This document shows positions 25,430-34,985 of a stretch of DNA of 64,000 bases, piece after piece. The notes under the pieces were generated by a model. The model was given only the letters and a program-made list of their open reading frames with translations. It ran no database searches and had not been told where the DNA came from. This DNA is from Streptomyces muensis (GTDB lineage: Bacteria > Actinomycetota > Actinomycetes > Streptomycetales > Streptomycetaceae): positions 43,093 through 107,092 of the forward strand of contig NZ_JAKEIP010000008.1 in assembly GCF_021474425.1 (NCBI RefSeq). Reading direction: 5' to 3'. The number at the start of each line of letters is the position of its first letter. The first letter of the stretch is position 1. Made by a program: the position numbers and the translations under genes.

Positions 25430-26314
25430 ATGCGCATCGGACTGCTCGGCACCGGCCCATGGGCTCAGATGGCCCACGCTCCCGCCCTGAGCCGGCACGG
25501 CGAACTGGACTTCGTGGGGGTGTGGGGCCGTCGAGCCGCCCCGACCAAGGAGTTGGCCGACAGCTACGGCGTCCGCGCCTACGACGACGTCGACATGCTG
25601 CTCGCCGACGTGGACGCGGTGGCCGTGGCCCTGCCGCCTGCCGTTCAGGCCGACCTGGCGGTGCGGGCCGCGCGGGCGGGCCGCCATCTGCTGCTCGACA
25701 AGCCGCTCGCGCCGACGGTGGAACAGGCGCGGGCGGTCGCCGAGGCCGTCGAGGAGGCCGGGGTGGCCTCGGTCGTCTTCTTCACCACCCGTTTCCAGCC
25801 GGAGGCCGAGGCGTGGATCACCGAACAGGCCGCGGTGGGAGGCTGGTTCACGGGGCGGGCGGAATGGCTCGGCGCGGTGTTCAGCGGGGACGGCAGCCCG
25901 TTCGCCACGCCGTGGCGGCGGGAGAAGGGCGCCCTGTGGGACGTGGGTCCGCACGCCCTGTCGGTGCTGCTGCCGATCCTGGGTGACGCGAAGCGCGTGA
26001 CGGCGGCCGCGCCCGGCCCCGGTGACACCGTCCACCTGGTTCTCGACCACGCCGGCGGCGCGTCGAGCACCCTCACGCTGAGCCTCACGGCACCGCCCGC
26101 CGCGGAGGGTGCGGCGGCGGAGCTGCGGGGCTCGGCCGGCGTGACCCGGCTGCCGGAGAGCACCGAAAGCGCGGTGTCCGCCCTGATCCGGGCCGCGGAC
26201 GCCCTGCTGGCGGCCTCCCGTACGGGGCGGCCGCATGCGTGCGACGCGGCGTTCGGACTGCGGGTCACCGAGATTCTGGCGACGGCCGAGGCGCTGTTGG
26301 ACGGAGAAGCCTGA
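25430..26314 (+). CDS. Gfo/Idh/MocA family oxidoreductase
   Basis: A 294-residue NAD(P)-dependent dehydrogenase of the sugar-oxidoreductase family. The Rossmann motif is IGLLGTGPWAQMAH (3-16). The EKP-type motif appears as DKPLAP (about 90-95), with Asp replacing Glu. The C-terminal alpha/beta domain includes LWDVGPHALSVLLPIL with the usual active-site His. It is somewhat shorter than typical members (330-380). ATG 25430 lies behind GAGAGGCGG. The substrate is unknown; proximity to an aldo/keto reductase suggests a sugar or polyol. Confidence 0.9.
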   Translation: MRIGLLGTGPWAQMAHAPALSRHGELDFVGVWGRRAAPTKELADSYGVRAYDDVDMLLADVDAVAVALPPAVQADLAVRAARAGRHLLLDKPLAPTVEQARAVAEAVEEAGVASVVFFTTRFQPEAEAWITEQAAVGGWFTGRAEWLGAVFSGDGSPFATPWRREKGALWDVGPHALSVLLPILGDAKRVTAAAPGPGDTVHLVLDHAGGASSTLTLSLTAPPAAEGAAAELRGSAGVTRLPESTESAVSALIRAADALLAASRTGRPHACDAAFGLRVTEILATAEALLDGEA

Positions 26315-26453
26315 GGGGGCCGCTGGTCGGGGGGACGGGGCTGGAGCCTGCGGCTGCTGGTGATTGAGGCCGCCCGGCACCTCGTTGCCGGGCTCGCCCA
26401 GCGCACCGAACGACTCGCCCTGGGCGACGCCCTCGCGGAAACTGCTGTGAGCC

Positions 26454-26786
26454 CTATACCTGGTCCTCGAACGGCTCCTCACTCCACCGGAACCAGGCCC
26501 GCTCCCCCTCGATGTGCAACAGGAACTCTGCTACGGGTCCGTCCGGCGAGGACAATGAGACCTGTCTTCGGATCTCCTCGTAGACCGCTTCCCACGCCTC
26601 CACGTCGTCCTCGAAGTCCCCCTCCAGCAGGGCCAGTTCACGGGCGAACAGATCGCCGACCGCCTCGTACCCCGGACCGGGTGCGAAGCGGCCCGACAGC
26701 CATGGGAAGTCGGCCTCGTCGATCAGGATCTCCCCCACGGGCACGCCGCCGCCGCGCACCTGCCAGACCTCGCCCTCGAACCCCAT
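26454..26786 (-). CDS. Small acidic hypothetical protein
   Basis: A 110-residue acidic protein, aromatic-rich, probably a compact alpha/beta fold (GEILIDEADFPWLSGRFAPG, AVGDLFARELALLEGDFEDD, AEFLLHIEGERAWFRW). No family is named with confidence; proteins with this pattern are common hypotheticals in Streptomyces. ATG 26786 follows GAGGGAG by about eight bases. It lies next to the acetyltransferase on the same strand. Confidence 0.72.
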   Translation of the reverse strand: MGFEGEVWQVRGGGVPVGEILIDEADFPWLSGRFAPGPGYEAVGDLFARELALLEGDFEDDVEAWEAVYEEIRRQVSLSSPDGPVAEFLLHIEGERAWFRWSEEPFEDQV

Positions 26787-26873
26787 GGCCAACTCCCTCG
26801 CCCCCGCCGATCACACCGCCGACCAGCATGCCACCCCCCACTGACAACGGCCCGACCACGCCGACCACGCCGG

Positions 26874-27770
26874 CTACGCCGACTTCGGCGCACGGAAGTT
26901 GATGCGCTCGCTGACGACGGGGAAGCCCGCCTTGGCGAAGTTCGCGGCCATGGGGAAGTTCCCCTGGTCCGTCGCGCCGCTGACAAACTCCGCGCCCTGC
27001 GCGGCGAGGAAGTGGGTGCACTCCGTGAGGAGGTCGTAGGCGTAGCCGTGGCCACGCTGTTCCGGGACGACTCCGATGAAGCCGATGGTCGGGCCGGAGG
27101 GATTGTGGGCCGGGATGTGGATGCCGGCCAGTTCGCCGTCCGGCGTGTGCGCGACCTGCCACCACTCCCGTGGGGAGGGGCACCAGTGGAAGAAGTCCAG
27201 TTCCTCCTGGGCCGCCTGGTCGAGGCCGCCCTGCTCGATGGCCTGCAGCGCGTGGGCGTCCAGGGTGGCGGAGTGGATGCGGCGCAGCGCGTCGAAGAAG
27301 ACCGCGTCGTCGGGTTCGGGGCTGAAGCGCAGGCGTCCGGGGCGCTCGGGCAGGCCGAGTTCCGGGGTCCAGCGGTAGAGGAAGCGTTCCACCAGGAGTT
27401 CGTGGCCGGCCGCGCGGGCGGCGTTGAAGCGGGCGTCGGCGGCGGCCTTCAGACCGGGCTCGTCCCGCCAGCCGCCGGGCAGGTTGATCTCGAGTTCGAC
27501 CTGCCAGGGTGCGGAGCGCAGGAGTTCGGCGCCGGCCGCCTCCTCGCCCTCGGCCACGTCGAACCAGTTGATGTTGACGGGCTCCGAGTCGTCGGGCCCG
27601 CCCCACCAGGCGCCGCGGGCGACGACCGTGCCGTCGCGCAGGGCGACCCGCTTCCACTCGGGGCGGAACCGGGTCCGCCGGTGGCCCTCGCGGGCACCGA
27701 GCGGGTCGGGGTGTGCGTCGAAGAGATGGGCGTCGCTCGCGCAGAGCGTACGGATGACCAGATCGGTCAC
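26874..27770 (-). CDS. GNAT-family N-acetyltransferase
   Basis: A 298-residue acetyl-CoA-dependent transferase. The C-terminal GNAT fold contains IGFIGVVPEQRGHGYAYDLL (V/I-x-P-x-x-R-x-x-G-x-G/A acetyl-CoA loop) and ends with GNFPMAANFAKAGF. The N-terminal half looks like a degenerate second GNAT domain (VNINWFDVAEGEEAAGAELL), so the protein may be a tandem-GNAT type. The acceptor is unknown. GTG 27770 has GGAGGAA close upstream. Confidence 0.88.
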   Translation of the reverse strand: MTDLVIRTLCASDAHLFDAHPDPLGAREGHRRTRFRPEWKRVALRDGTVVARGAWWGGPDDSEPVNINWFDVAEGEEAAGAELLRSAPWQVELEINLPGGWRDEPGLKAAADARFNAARAAGHELLVERFLYRWTPELGLPERPGRLRFSPEPDDAVFFDALRRIHSATLDAHALQAIEQGGLDQAAQEELDFFHWCPSPREWWQVAHTPDGELAGIHIPAHNPSGPTIGFIGVVPEQRGHGYAYDLLTECTHFLAAQGAEFVSGATDQGNFPMAANFAKAGFPVVSERINFRAPKSA

Positions 27771-27985
27771 GGATTCCTCCGGGATGAGGGCTGTTCGGAG
27801 CGCTCCCGGTCAGATCTGACGCGACACGCCGGGGCAACGGAAAGAGGAGCGCTGGACTCGGTTGAACCGCACGGCACTCGCCTCCTTCCGTCCGTCTCAG
27901 GGCGTGGAGCCACACCGTACGCGATCTTCATCAGAGCCGTCCACGGGTTTTCGCACGTCCTGAGCCAGCTCCTCGTGGCTGCTTG

Positions 27986-27997
27986 GAGAGCGCTCTC
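27986..27997. promoter_or_regulatory. LacI-type operator, distal copy
   Basis: GAGAGCGCTCTC, a perfect 12-base palindrome. It is followed by AGA, giving a 15-mer shared with the second copy 184 bases downstream. Confidence 0.75.
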
Positions 27998-28169
27998 AGA
28001 GGTCAGCGCGACTTAAGTGGGCCTTAGGAAGGGGTTAAGCCGTCACGGGCACGCCGTGGTCCTTCAAGTTCACGCAGCTGAAAGGAGTTTGGACTTGATG
28101 CAGACCCATTGGCCCCTGCGGAGTTGGTGCGTACCATCAGGGCCCATCGGTGGCTGTGACGCTCGTTTC

Positions 28170-28181
28170 GAGAGCGCTCTC
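28170..28181. promoter_or_regulatory. LacI-type operator, proximal copy
   Basis: GAGAGCGCTCTC again, 83 bases before the GH64 start. The AGCGCT core is shared with CebR-type sites that control glucan and cellulose genes in Streptomyces. The acting regulator is not encoded nearby. Confidence 0.78.
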
Positions 28182-28264
28182 AGAACGAGGGCCGGCGTTA
28201 CCGCCGCTACCCAGCACTCCCCCCACACCCAACCCCCACACACGAGTACTCGGGAGACCCCCAC

Positions 28265-29476
28265 ATGACTTCCCGCCACCATCGCCACCTCGGTCGACGC
28301 AGGCTTCTCCTCGCCCTCGGCGGCACGGCGGTGGCCGTTCCCGCCGTCGCCGCCGTGGGCCCGTACGCCCTCGCGGGCACGTCCGAGGACGGTGACACCC
28401 GTGCCGCGGCGGCCGCCGCGCTGCCGCTGACGATCGTCAACGAGAGCGGTTCCTTCGGCAACGCGAACGTCCACGTCTACATCGTCGGAAACCAGGACGG
28501 CCGCCAGGTACGCGTCACACCCGACGGCACCCTCGCGCCGATCGCGCTGTCGGACAACGGACCCGACGGCTTCACGGACTACGCGATCAGCCTGGCCGGC
28601 AGTGGCGAGACCCGGCTGTCGCTGCCGCAGATGTCCGGCCGGATCTATGTGTCGCTCGGCGAGAAGCTCAAGTTCAAGGCCGTCACGGACGGCAACGGCA
28701 ACGCCGCGCTCCAGTACCCGGCCGGCTGGGTGACCTCGGACCCCAACTACCCGGTGCTGCACGACTGCGCCGAGTTCACGTACAACGCCGCCGGAATGTT
28801 CTGCAACACCACCATGGTCGACATGTTCAGCGTGCCGCTGAGCATCCGGCTGACCGGCGCCAAGGACCAGACGGCGGGCCGGCTGCGGGCCGGTGGACGC
28901 GCGGCCGCGTTCGCGGCGGTCCGCCAGGTCGCGGAGTTCGCCCGGCTCGTCGTGGACGACACGCGCGTGATCGCCCCGGGGCACGGCCTGGACGCGGGAC
29001 TGTTCGCCAAGGACTACTTCGCGCCGTACATCGACGAGGTGTGGAGCACTTACACCGGACGGGACCTGACCGTCACCACCAACGCCGGGAAGTTCACCGG
29101 GCGGGTGCGCGGTGACCGGTTCACCTTCGACGGGCCCGCGCAGGTGTCCTTCGCCAAGCCGTCGACCCGGGACGTGCTGTTCTGCGACGGCAATCTCGCC
29201 GCCCCCAACGACGGCACGACCGGCCCGGTCGCCGCGATCCTCGGCGCCGGCTTCAACCGCTCGACGCTGCTCAGCCATCCTGCCCAGCCGACCACCGACG
29301 CCGCGACCTTCTACCGGACCGGCCTGACCAACCACTACGCCAAGGCGATGCACGCGGCCACCGAGGACGGCAAGGCGTACGGCTTCGCCTTCGACGACGT
29401 GGCCGATTTCGCCTCGTACATCCAGGACACGGCCCCGACGGGGATCCGGCTGACGCTCACGCCGTTCGAGAGCTGA
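28265..29476 (+). CDS. Secreted GH64 endo-beta-1,3-glucanase
   Basis: Cleaves beta-1,3-glucan outside the cell, for example fungal or yeast walls, releasing laminari-oligosaccharides. The 403-residue product has a Tat-type signal (HLGRRRLLLALGG, residues 8-20). The mature protein matches GH64: Glu170 in LHDCAEFTYN and Asp186 in NTTMVDMFSVPL are 16 residues apart, as are catalytic Glu154 and Asp170 of the S. matensis laminaripentaose-producing enzyme. No carbohydrate-binding module is attached. ATG 28265 follows GGGAG. Two identical LacI-type operators upstream indicate tight induction, and a hairpin follows. Confidence 0.94.
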   Translation: MTSRHHRHLGRRRLLLALGGTAVAVPAVAAVGPYALAGTSEDGDTRAAAAAALPLTIVNESGSFGNANVHVYIVGNQDGRQVRVTPDGTLAPIALSDNGPDGFTDYAISLAGSGETRLSLPQMSGRIYVSLGEKLKFKAVTDGNGNAALQYPAGWVTSDPNYPVLHDCAEFTYNAAGMFCNTTMVDMFSVPLSIRLTGAKDQTAGRLRAGGRAAAFAAVRQVAEFARLVVDDTRVIAPGHGLDAGLFAKDYFAPYIDEVWSTYTGRDLTVTTNAGKFTGRVRGDRFTFDGPAQVSFAKPSTRDVLFCDGNLAAPNDGTTGPVAAILGAGFNRSTLLSHPAQPTTDAATFYRTGLTNHYAKAMHAATEDGKAYGFAFDDVADFASYIQDTAPTGIRLTLTPFES

Positions 29477-29488
29477 CCCGAGTCCCGT

Positions 29489-29516
29489 CGCGGCCCGTCG
29501 GGTCCGACGGGTCGCG
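29489..29516 (+). terminator. Hairpin terminator after GH64
   Basis: CGCGGCCCGTCGG and CCGACGGGTCGCG, 13-base arms with one G-U pair, starting 12 bases after the stop. Confidence 0.65.
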
Positions 29517-29710
29517 CGGGTGCCCGGTCCTCGGAGCCGGGCGGTTTCGCTCCGGTGTCGGAGAGGTACTCCGGGTGTCCAGGGGCCGGCAGGGGTGCGG
29601 CGGGGTTTCGGCGCCTCCGGATGCAGGGTCCGCTCCGGCGTTGAATGGTGTTAACAGACCCGATGACCGCACCGGGCCCGAAGGAAGACTCCCGGATCCG
29701 AGGAGCAGAG

Positions 29711-29920
29711 ATGATGCCGACGTCCCAGCCCGAAGCGTCCGGGCCGTCCGGGGAGCGCGTGACCCCGGACGACCTGCTCCACGCCCGCACCGGCACCGAA
29801 GTGTCGCCCGAGGACATAGTGCTTGCCTCAGGCAAGGATCTCACCCCCCGCAATTTGGAATGGGCCAAGCGCAAGCTGGCCGACGAGGGTCCCTCCGCCC
29901 TCGACAAGCTGCTGCCCTAG
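29711..29920 (+). CDS. Small conserved-looking hypothetical protein
   Basis: A 69-residue protein with a strongly charged, helical second half (TPDDLLHARTGTEVSPEDIV, then LTPRNLEWAKRKLADEGPSA). ATG 29711 is selected because GAGGAG lies just upstream; a second ATG follows at 29714. The function is unknown. It converges on the molybdoenzyme gene with 29 bases between stops. Confidence 0.72.
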   Translation: MMPTSQPEASGPSGERVTPDDLLHARTGTEVSPEDIVLASGKDLTPRNLEWAKRKLADEGPSALDKLLP

Positions 29921-29949
29921 GTCGGACACGACCTGGCCTCAGCCCGGCT

Positions 29950-31134
29950 TCACCGTCCGGAATCCGCACGAGTCCACCCCGGGTGCGCGTCGGCACCCGG
30001 GGCGGCCGTTCGCGTGTCCGCACACAGCACCGGCACGCGCTGTACGAGGTTGTTGGCGAAGCCCCCGCGGTTCCAGGGCGGCTCCAGAGGCTGCGTACGG
30101 CCCTCGGCGTCGGTGGCCCGGGCGCTCAGGACGTACTCGCCGGGCAGTGCCGTCCAGCCGTACCGCCACCGGCGCCACGCCCACCGGTGCCCGCCGTCCG
30201 GCTCGAGACCGGCCTCCCGCCAGCCCCTCCCCGCGTCGGTGCTGACCTCGACGCGCGCCACCGGAGCCCGCCCGGACCAGGCACGTCCCTCCAGGGTCAC
30301 CGGACCGGGCGGGACCACGCGGGCCCGGGACATGAAGTCGGGGAAGCCCGGCGGGACGAGCAGGGCGCGAGGCGCGATGCGGGTGACCGGCTCGCCCTCG
30401 TCCTCGGGATCCCGGCGCAGCCGGTACGCCACGGCCTGCTGGAACCCCCGGAACGGCTCGTCGGCGACGGTGATCTCGCGCAGCCACTTCACGTGCGCCA
30501 TGCCGTACCAGCCGGGCACGACCAGCCGTAGCGGCCGGCCGTGCTGAGGGGGCAGCGGGGCACCGTTCATCGCGTACGCCACCAGCACCTCGGGGTCGTC
30601 GCCCGTGGCCACGTCCACGGGAAGCGCGCGCTGGTAGTCCTGCTCGACGCCGCGCTCGACGCCGTGGTCGGCGCCGGTGAAGACCACGTCGACCGCGTCC
30701 GCCCCGACACCGGCCTCGGCGAGCAGCAGCCGTAGCGGTACGCCCGTCCACTCGGCGGTGCCGACCGCCTCGAGAAGCCAGGGCTGGCTGACCGGCCGGG
30801 GCGCCAGAAAGGCCCGGCCGTTGCCCGCGCACTCCAGTGTGACCCGGGTGGTGACCTGCGGGAACGCCCGGAGGTCGGAGAGGTCGAGGCGCAGCGGGCG
30901 GTGGACGTGGCCGCCGAGGGTCAGGTGCCAGGGGGTGTCGTCGGGGACGTACGGGATGTCGTAGTGGGTCAGGACGTAGTGCAGCCCGGGCGGGGTGAGG
31001 TCGTAGCGCAGGGCTTCGAGCGGCAGGCCGTGGTTGCGGGTCGCGAGCGCCAGTTCGTCCCGGCCGATGCCCTCGTCGGGGGCGGCCAGCCGGGCCGGTG
31101 CGCTCGTGTCGGCGAGTCGATGCCGAGGCCCCAT
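29950..31134 (-). CDS. Sulfite-oxidase-like molybdopterin enzyme
   Basis: A 394-residue molybdenum-cofactor oxidoreductase. The oxidoreductase molybdopterin-binding domain contains the Mo-ligand Cys102 in [10 protein letters not shown]. It is followed by [20 protein letters not shown] and [18 protein letters not shown]. The C-terminal Ig-like dimerisation domain (Mo-co_dimer, ending [14 protein letters not shown]) is complete. No signal peptide or heme domain is present, unlike vertebrate sulfite oxidase, so it is probably cytoplasmic with an unidentified donor. ATG 31134 lies six bases behind GATAAT, suggesting a leaderless transcript. It is divergent from the transhydrogenase gene. Confidence 0.92.
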   Translation of the reverse strand: MGPRHRLADTSAPARLAAPDEGIGRDELALATRNHGLPLEALRYDLTPPGLHYVLTHYDIPYVPDDTPWHLTLGGHVHRPLRLDLSDLRAFPQVTTRVTLECAGNGRAFLAPRPVSQPWLLEAVGTAEWTGVPLRLLLAEAGVGADAVDVVFTGADHGVERGVEQDYQRALPVDVATGDDPEVLVAYAMNGAPLPPQHGRPLRLVVPGWYGMAHVKWLREITVADEPFRGFQQAVAYRLRRDPEDEGEPVTRIAPRALLVPPGFPDFMSRARVVPPGPVTLEGRAWSGRAPVARVEVSTDAGRGWREAGLEPDGGHRWAWRRWRYGWTALPGEYVLSARATDAEGRTQPLEPPWNRGGFANNLVQRVPVLCADTRTAAPGADAHPGWTRADSGR

Positions 31135-31140
31135 ACCGGC

Positions 31141-31146
31141 ATTATC
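31141..31146 (-). promoter_or_regulatory. Minus-10 element, leaderless start of the molybdoenzyme gene
   Basis: GATAAT on the minus strand, six bases before ATG 31134. Confidence 0.5.
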
Positions 31147-31291
31147 GACCCATATGCACAGGACCGCTCCAGTTCGTCGAGGCCCGCCCGGCGCGCGGTA
31201 CAACTTCCGCTCTCCCTGCGGCACTTCACCCGGGCAGTGGTTTCCTGCTCACCCTTTCGAAAGAGGGCGCACGGCTGTCAGACTCCTGAGG

Positions 31292-32695
31292 GTGCCCGAC
31301 TTCGACATGCTCGTCATCGGATCCGGTCCGGGTGGCCAGAAGGCCGCCATCGCCGCGGCCAAGCTGGGCCGCCGGGTCGCCGTCGTCGACCGCCCCGACA
31401 TGGTGGGCGGCGTCTCCATCCACACCGGGACCATCCCCTCGAAGACCCTGCGCGAGGCGGTGCTGTACCTGACCGGCCTCACCCAGCGCGATCTGTACGG
31501 TCAGAGCTACCGGCTCAAGGACGACATCACCGTCGCCGACCTGACGGCCCGCACCCAGCACGTGGTCGGCCGCGAGGTGGACGTCATCCGCAGCCAGCTC
31601 TCCCGCAACCACGTCAACCTGTACGCCGGGACCGGCCGCTTCGTCGATCCGCACACGGTCGCGTTGCGCGAGGTCACCGGCCATGAACGGCTGCTGACCG
31701 CCGAGCACGTCGTCATCGCCACCGGCACCCGGCCCGCACGGCCCGGCAGTGTGGAGTTCGACGGGCGGACGATCATGGACTCGGACAACGTCCTGGCGCT
31801 GGAGCGGGTGCCGCGCTCCATGGTCATCGTCGGCGCCGGGGTCATCGGCATGGAGTACGCCTCGATGTTCGCCGCACTCGGGAGCAAGATCACCGTGGTG
31901 GAGCGGCGCGCCGGGATGCTCGACATGTGCGACGTCGAGGTGATCGAGTCGCTCAAGTACCACCTGCGGGACCTCGCCGTGACGTTCCGCTTCGGGGAGA
32001 CCGTCGCCGCCGTGGAGCGGCATCCGCGGGGCACGCTGACCATCCTGGAGAGCGGCAAGAAGATCCCCGCCGACGCGGTGATGTACTCGGCGGGCCGGCA
32101 GGGGCTCACCGACGAGCTGGACCTGGACAAGGCCGGGCTCACGGCGGACGCGCGCGGGCGGATCACGGTCGACGAGCACTACCGCACCGAGGTGCCGCAC
32201 ATCTACGCCGTCGGCGACGTCATCGGCTTCCCCGCGCTGGCCGCGACGTCGATGGAGCAGGGGCGGGCGGCGGCGTATCACGCCTTCGGGGAGCCCGTCG
32301 GCCGGATGCACAGGCTCCAGCCGATCGGCATCTACACCATCCCGGAGATCAGTTTCGTGGGCCGGACCGAGGACCAGCTGACCGAGGACCGGGTGCCGTT
32401 CGAGGTGGGCATCTCCCGCTATCGCGAACTGGCCCGCGGACAGATCATCGGTGACTCGCACGGCATGCTGAAGCTGCTGGTCTCGCCGGAGGACCGCACG
32501 CTGCTCGGGGTGCACTGCTTCGGGACGGGGGCGACGGAGCTCATCCACATCGGGCAGTCGGTGATGGGGTGCGGCGGAACGGTCGACTATCTCGTCGACG
32601 CGGTGTTCAACTACCCGACGCTGGCGGAGTCGTACAAGGTCGCGGCCCTGGACGCCACGAACAGACTCCGTCAGATCGACCGGCTCGCCGACTGA
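31292..32695 (+). CDS. sthA: Soluble Si-specific NAD(P)+ transhydrogenase
   Basis: Moves reducing equivalents between NADPH and NADH using FAD. The 467-residue flavoprotein starts with the FAD motif [19 protein letters not shown] (6-24). In place of the redox-active cysteines of lipoamide dehydrogenase it has [15 protein letters not shown] (39-53). Loss of both cysteines is the hallmark of the SthA group. The second Rossmann motif is [16 protein letters not shown] and the FAD-closing block [13 protein letters not shown]. The C-terminal interface domain is complete. GTG 31292 sits seven bases after CAGACT, probably leaderless. It overlaps nothing and converges with the DUF5709 gene. Confidence 0.94.
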   Translation: MPDFDMLVIGSGPGGQKAAIAAAKLGRRVAVVDRPDMVGGVSIHTGTIPSKTLREAVLYLTGLTQRDLYGQSYRLKDDITVADLTARTQHVVGREVDVIRSQLSRNHVNLYAGTGRFVDPHTVALREVTGHERLLTAEHVVIATGTRPARPGSVEFDGRTIMDSDNVLALERVPRSMVIVGAGVIGMEYASMFAALGSKITVVERRAGMLDMCDVEVIESLKYHLRDLAVTFRFGETVAAVERHPRGTLTILESGKKIPADAVMYSAGRQGLTDELDLDKAGLTADARGRITVDEHYRTEVPHIYAVGDVIGFPALAATSMEQGRAAAYHAFGEPVGRMHRLQPIGIYTIPEISFVGRTEDQLTEDRVPFEVGISRYRELARGQIIGDSHGMLKLLVSPEDRTLLGVHCFGTGATELIHIGQSVMGCGGTVDYLVDAVFNYPTLAESYKVAALDATNRLRQIDRLAD

Positions 32696-32711
32696 GGGGG
32701 CGTCCCGTCCG

Positions 32712-33185
32712 CTACGGCTCCTCCACGACGTGCACGGCCGCCTCCTCCGCGCCGGCCGCCCCCGCGTCGATGCCCACGTCGGCCGCGACCTCCTCCTTGG
32801 TGGTGTCGGCGTGGGCGCCCTCGTCCGGGGCGACGAGGCGGCCCGCGCGGTCGGCGCCCGCCTCCCGGTCGACGGGTTCGCCGTCCCCGCCCGGCAGGTC
32901 ACCGACGTCGTCGCCGGCCGGCTCGGCACCGTCGGGTACCTCCTGTGCGAGGCGTTCGTCGAGGGTCTCGCCGTCGTGCTGTTCGGCGGCCGTGGTGCCG
33001 TGTTTGGTCACGCCGAGCGGCTTCTCCGGCGGGGAGTAGCCCTCGTCGAGGGTGTCGTCGTAGGTCCGCTCGTCCACGGCGTCCTGAAGGTCGAGCGGTG
33101 CCGCGTCCTGCTGTTCCTCGTTGCTTCCGGTGGGCTGGTACGCGTCGTCGGCCATCGGCTCCGCGGGCGTGTTCTCGGTGCTCAT
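32712..33185 (-). CDS. DUF5709 acidic hydrophilic protein
   Basis: A 157-residue protein that is strongly acidic and almost free of hydrophobic core residues. The DUF5709-type block DERTYDDTLDEGYSPPEKPLG lies near residues 38-58, and repeated GETLDERLAQEVPD and REAGADRAGRLVAPDEGAHA patterns follow. Such proteins are common in actinobacteria and may be intrinsically disordered; the role is unknown. ATG 33185 has GGGAGG five bases upstream. Confidence 0.85.
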   Translation of the reverse strand: MSTENTPAEPMADDAYQPTGSNEEQQDAAPLDLQDAVDERTYDDTLDEGYSPPEKPLGVTKHGTTAAEQHDGETLDERLAQEVPDGAEPAGDDVGDLPGGDGEPVDREAGADRAGRLVAPDEGAHADTTKEEVAADVGIDAGAAGAEEAAVHVVEEP

Positions 33186-33501
33186 GCCTGCCTCCCTCAC
33201 TGGCTCGGTCGGCTGGTCTCGCCGGTGGATGTCCTGAACCGCGTTTCCCGTTGCGCGGCGTCCAACCCCGGAAGATCTCACGGCTCTTGAAGCATCAAAG
33301 AGTGTGGCTATCATCACTCGCACACACGGTGTGACTGCACGGCAACGCAACGGCGTACAGTGTCCGCCACCCCGTTCCGCTCCACCGCCCCTGACCCGAG
33401 GTCATCCCTCCCCGGTTCGTGGCGTTGTTTCACCCCCCACCCCCTTACGTCGTCGGGGCCGGTCCGCCCTCACGTCGTGCAAGACGGAAAGCAGCGCATC
33501 C
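33186..33501. other. 316-base divergent intergenic region
   Basis: No gene is seen. A TACAGT element at 33355-33360 could be a minus-10 for the permease gene, with GTGACT about 19 bases upstream as a weak minus-35. A short CACACACGGTGTG inverted sequence lies near 33322. Confidence 0.35.
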
Positions 33502-34974
33502 ATGGGCAACAACAGGGGCAGAGGGCTGCAGGCCAACGCCCTCGGTACGTTCGACACGGTGGTGATGGCGGTCGCGGGCAGCGCCCCCGCGTACTCGATC
33601 GCCGCGACCACGGCGGTGCTCGTCTCGGCGGTGGGCCTGGCCAGCCCGGCCGCACTGCTGTACTGCGCGATACCGATGCTGGGCATCGCACTGGCCTTCA
33701 GCCATCTGAGCCGGATCGACGTGAACGCGGGCGCCAGTTACTCCTGGGTGGGCCGCACGCTGCATCCCTTTCTGGGATTCATCAGCGGCTGGGCGCTGGT
33801 GATCTCGGCGACCATCTTCATGGTGGCGGGGTCGCTGCCGGCCGGTTCGATGACGCTCGCCCTCTTCGACGAGGAACTCGCCGACAACACCGCGCTGTCG
33901 ACGCTGGTCGGCGCCGGCTGGTTCCTGATCATGCTGTTCGTGGTGCTGGGCGGCGCGCGGCTCACCGTGCGGGCGCAGCTGGTGATGTCCGGTGTCGAGC
34001 TGGCGATACTGGCCCTGTTCGCCGTACTCGCCCTTCTCCACTCCGACAACGCCCGGGCGTTCGACTGGTCCTGGCTCGGCTTCGGGCACTTCGACGGGGT
34101 GACGGGGTTCGCGTCCGGGGCGCTGATCGCGGCGTTCTACTACTGGGGCTGGGACGTGACCAGCAACCTCAGTGAGGAGACCCGCAACAGCCGTCGTACG
34201 ACCGGTCTCGCGGGGCTGATCGGGGTGGGCGTCGTGTTCCTTCTCTTCGAGGCGTTCACGATCGCGGTGAACGTCATCCTGTCCTCGAAGCAGATCCAGG
34301 ACAACGAAGCCAACGTGCTGGCCGTGCTCGGTGCGGAGGTCTGGCCGGGCTGGGGCGGCAAGTTGCTGGTCATGGCGGTGATGCTGTCCACGATCGCCAC
34401 CCTGGAGACCACGCTCATCCAGGTCACGCGCTCGCTGTTCGCGATGGGCCGGGACCGTACGATGCCGTCCGCGCTGGGCCGGGTGCACCCCCGGTGGAAC
34501 ACACCGTGGGTGGCGATCACGGTGGTGGGAGTGGTGGCGCTGGCGATGCTCGTCGCCTCCAACTTCCTGGGCACGGTGGGCGAGATCCTCTCCGACGCCA
34601 TCTCCGCGATGGGGCTGCAGATCGCCCTGTACTACGGGCTGACGGGGCTGGCGGCGGTGGTCGCCTACCGCACCACGCTGCTGAAGTCCGTGGGGAATTT
34701 CGTGTTCGGCGGTGTGTGGCCGTTGTTCGGGGCCCTGTTCATGTTCTGGGTCTTCGTCGAGTCGCTGGGCGAGCTGAGCGCCTCCGCCATCGCGATCGGC
34801 GTCGGAGGTCTCGCGGCCGGGCTGATCCCGATGTTCTGGTACTGGCGGCAGGGCAGCGACTACTACCGGCCGGCCAAGCTGGACGCGGCCCGGACCGTCG
34901 AGGCGGACTACGTGCCGGCCGGCGCGGGCGGCAGCGACTCCCTCGTCCACGAGGGTCTTCCCACCGACTTCTGA
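33502..34974 (+). CDS. APC-superfamily amino-acid permease
   Basis: A 490-residue integral membrane transporter with about twelve helices. The first contains the APC signature FDTVVMAVAGSAPAYSIAAT (17-36), where the unwound glycine segment binds the substrate. A later FYYWGWDVTSNLSEETRNSRRT matches the conserved loop of amino-acid/amine permeases. Substrate is unknown. ATG 33502 follows GGAAAG by ten bases; the open frame further upstream crosses the promoter. An unknown soluble protein starts 11 bases downstream and is probably cotranscribed. Confidence 0.92.
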   Translation: MGNNRGRGLQANALGTFDTVVMAVAGSAPAYSIAATTAVLVSAVGLASPAALLYCAIPMLGIALAFSHLSRIDVNAGASYSWVGRTLHPFLGFISGWALVISATIFMVAGSLPAGSMTLALFDEELADNTALSTLVGAGWFLIMLFVVLGGARLTVRAQLVMSGVELAILALFAVLALLHSDNARAFDWSWLGFGHFDGVTGFASGALIAAFYYWGWDVTSNLSEETRNSRRTTGLAGLIGVGVVFLLFEAFTIAVNVILSSKQIQDNEANVLAVLGAEVWPGWGGKLLVMAVMLSTIATLETTLIQVTRSLFAMGRDRTMPSALGRVHPRWNTPWVAITVVGVVALAMLVASNFLGTVGEILSDAISAMGLQIALYYGLTGLAAVVAYRTTLLKSVGNFVFGGVWPLFGALFMFWVFVESLGELSASAIAIGVGGLAAGLIPMFWYWRQGSDYYRPAKLDAARTVEADYVPAGAGGSDSLVHEGLPTDF

Positions 34975-34985
34975 GGGAGCCCTCG

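Larger units (their letters stand above)
27771..28264. other. 494-base divergent intergenic region with two LacI-type operators
   Basis: No gene is seen. The region separates the acetyltransferase and the GH64 glucanase and contains two identical 15-base sequences (operators listed separately) plus the glucanase ribosome site GGGAG just before ATG 28265. Confidence 0.6.

Noticed and set aside
33320..33335. CACACACGGTGTG near the permease promoter as a second copy of the RpiR inverted repeat
   Set aside because: Only a short word is shared, and arm length and spacing differ from 52570-52600; likely coincidence.
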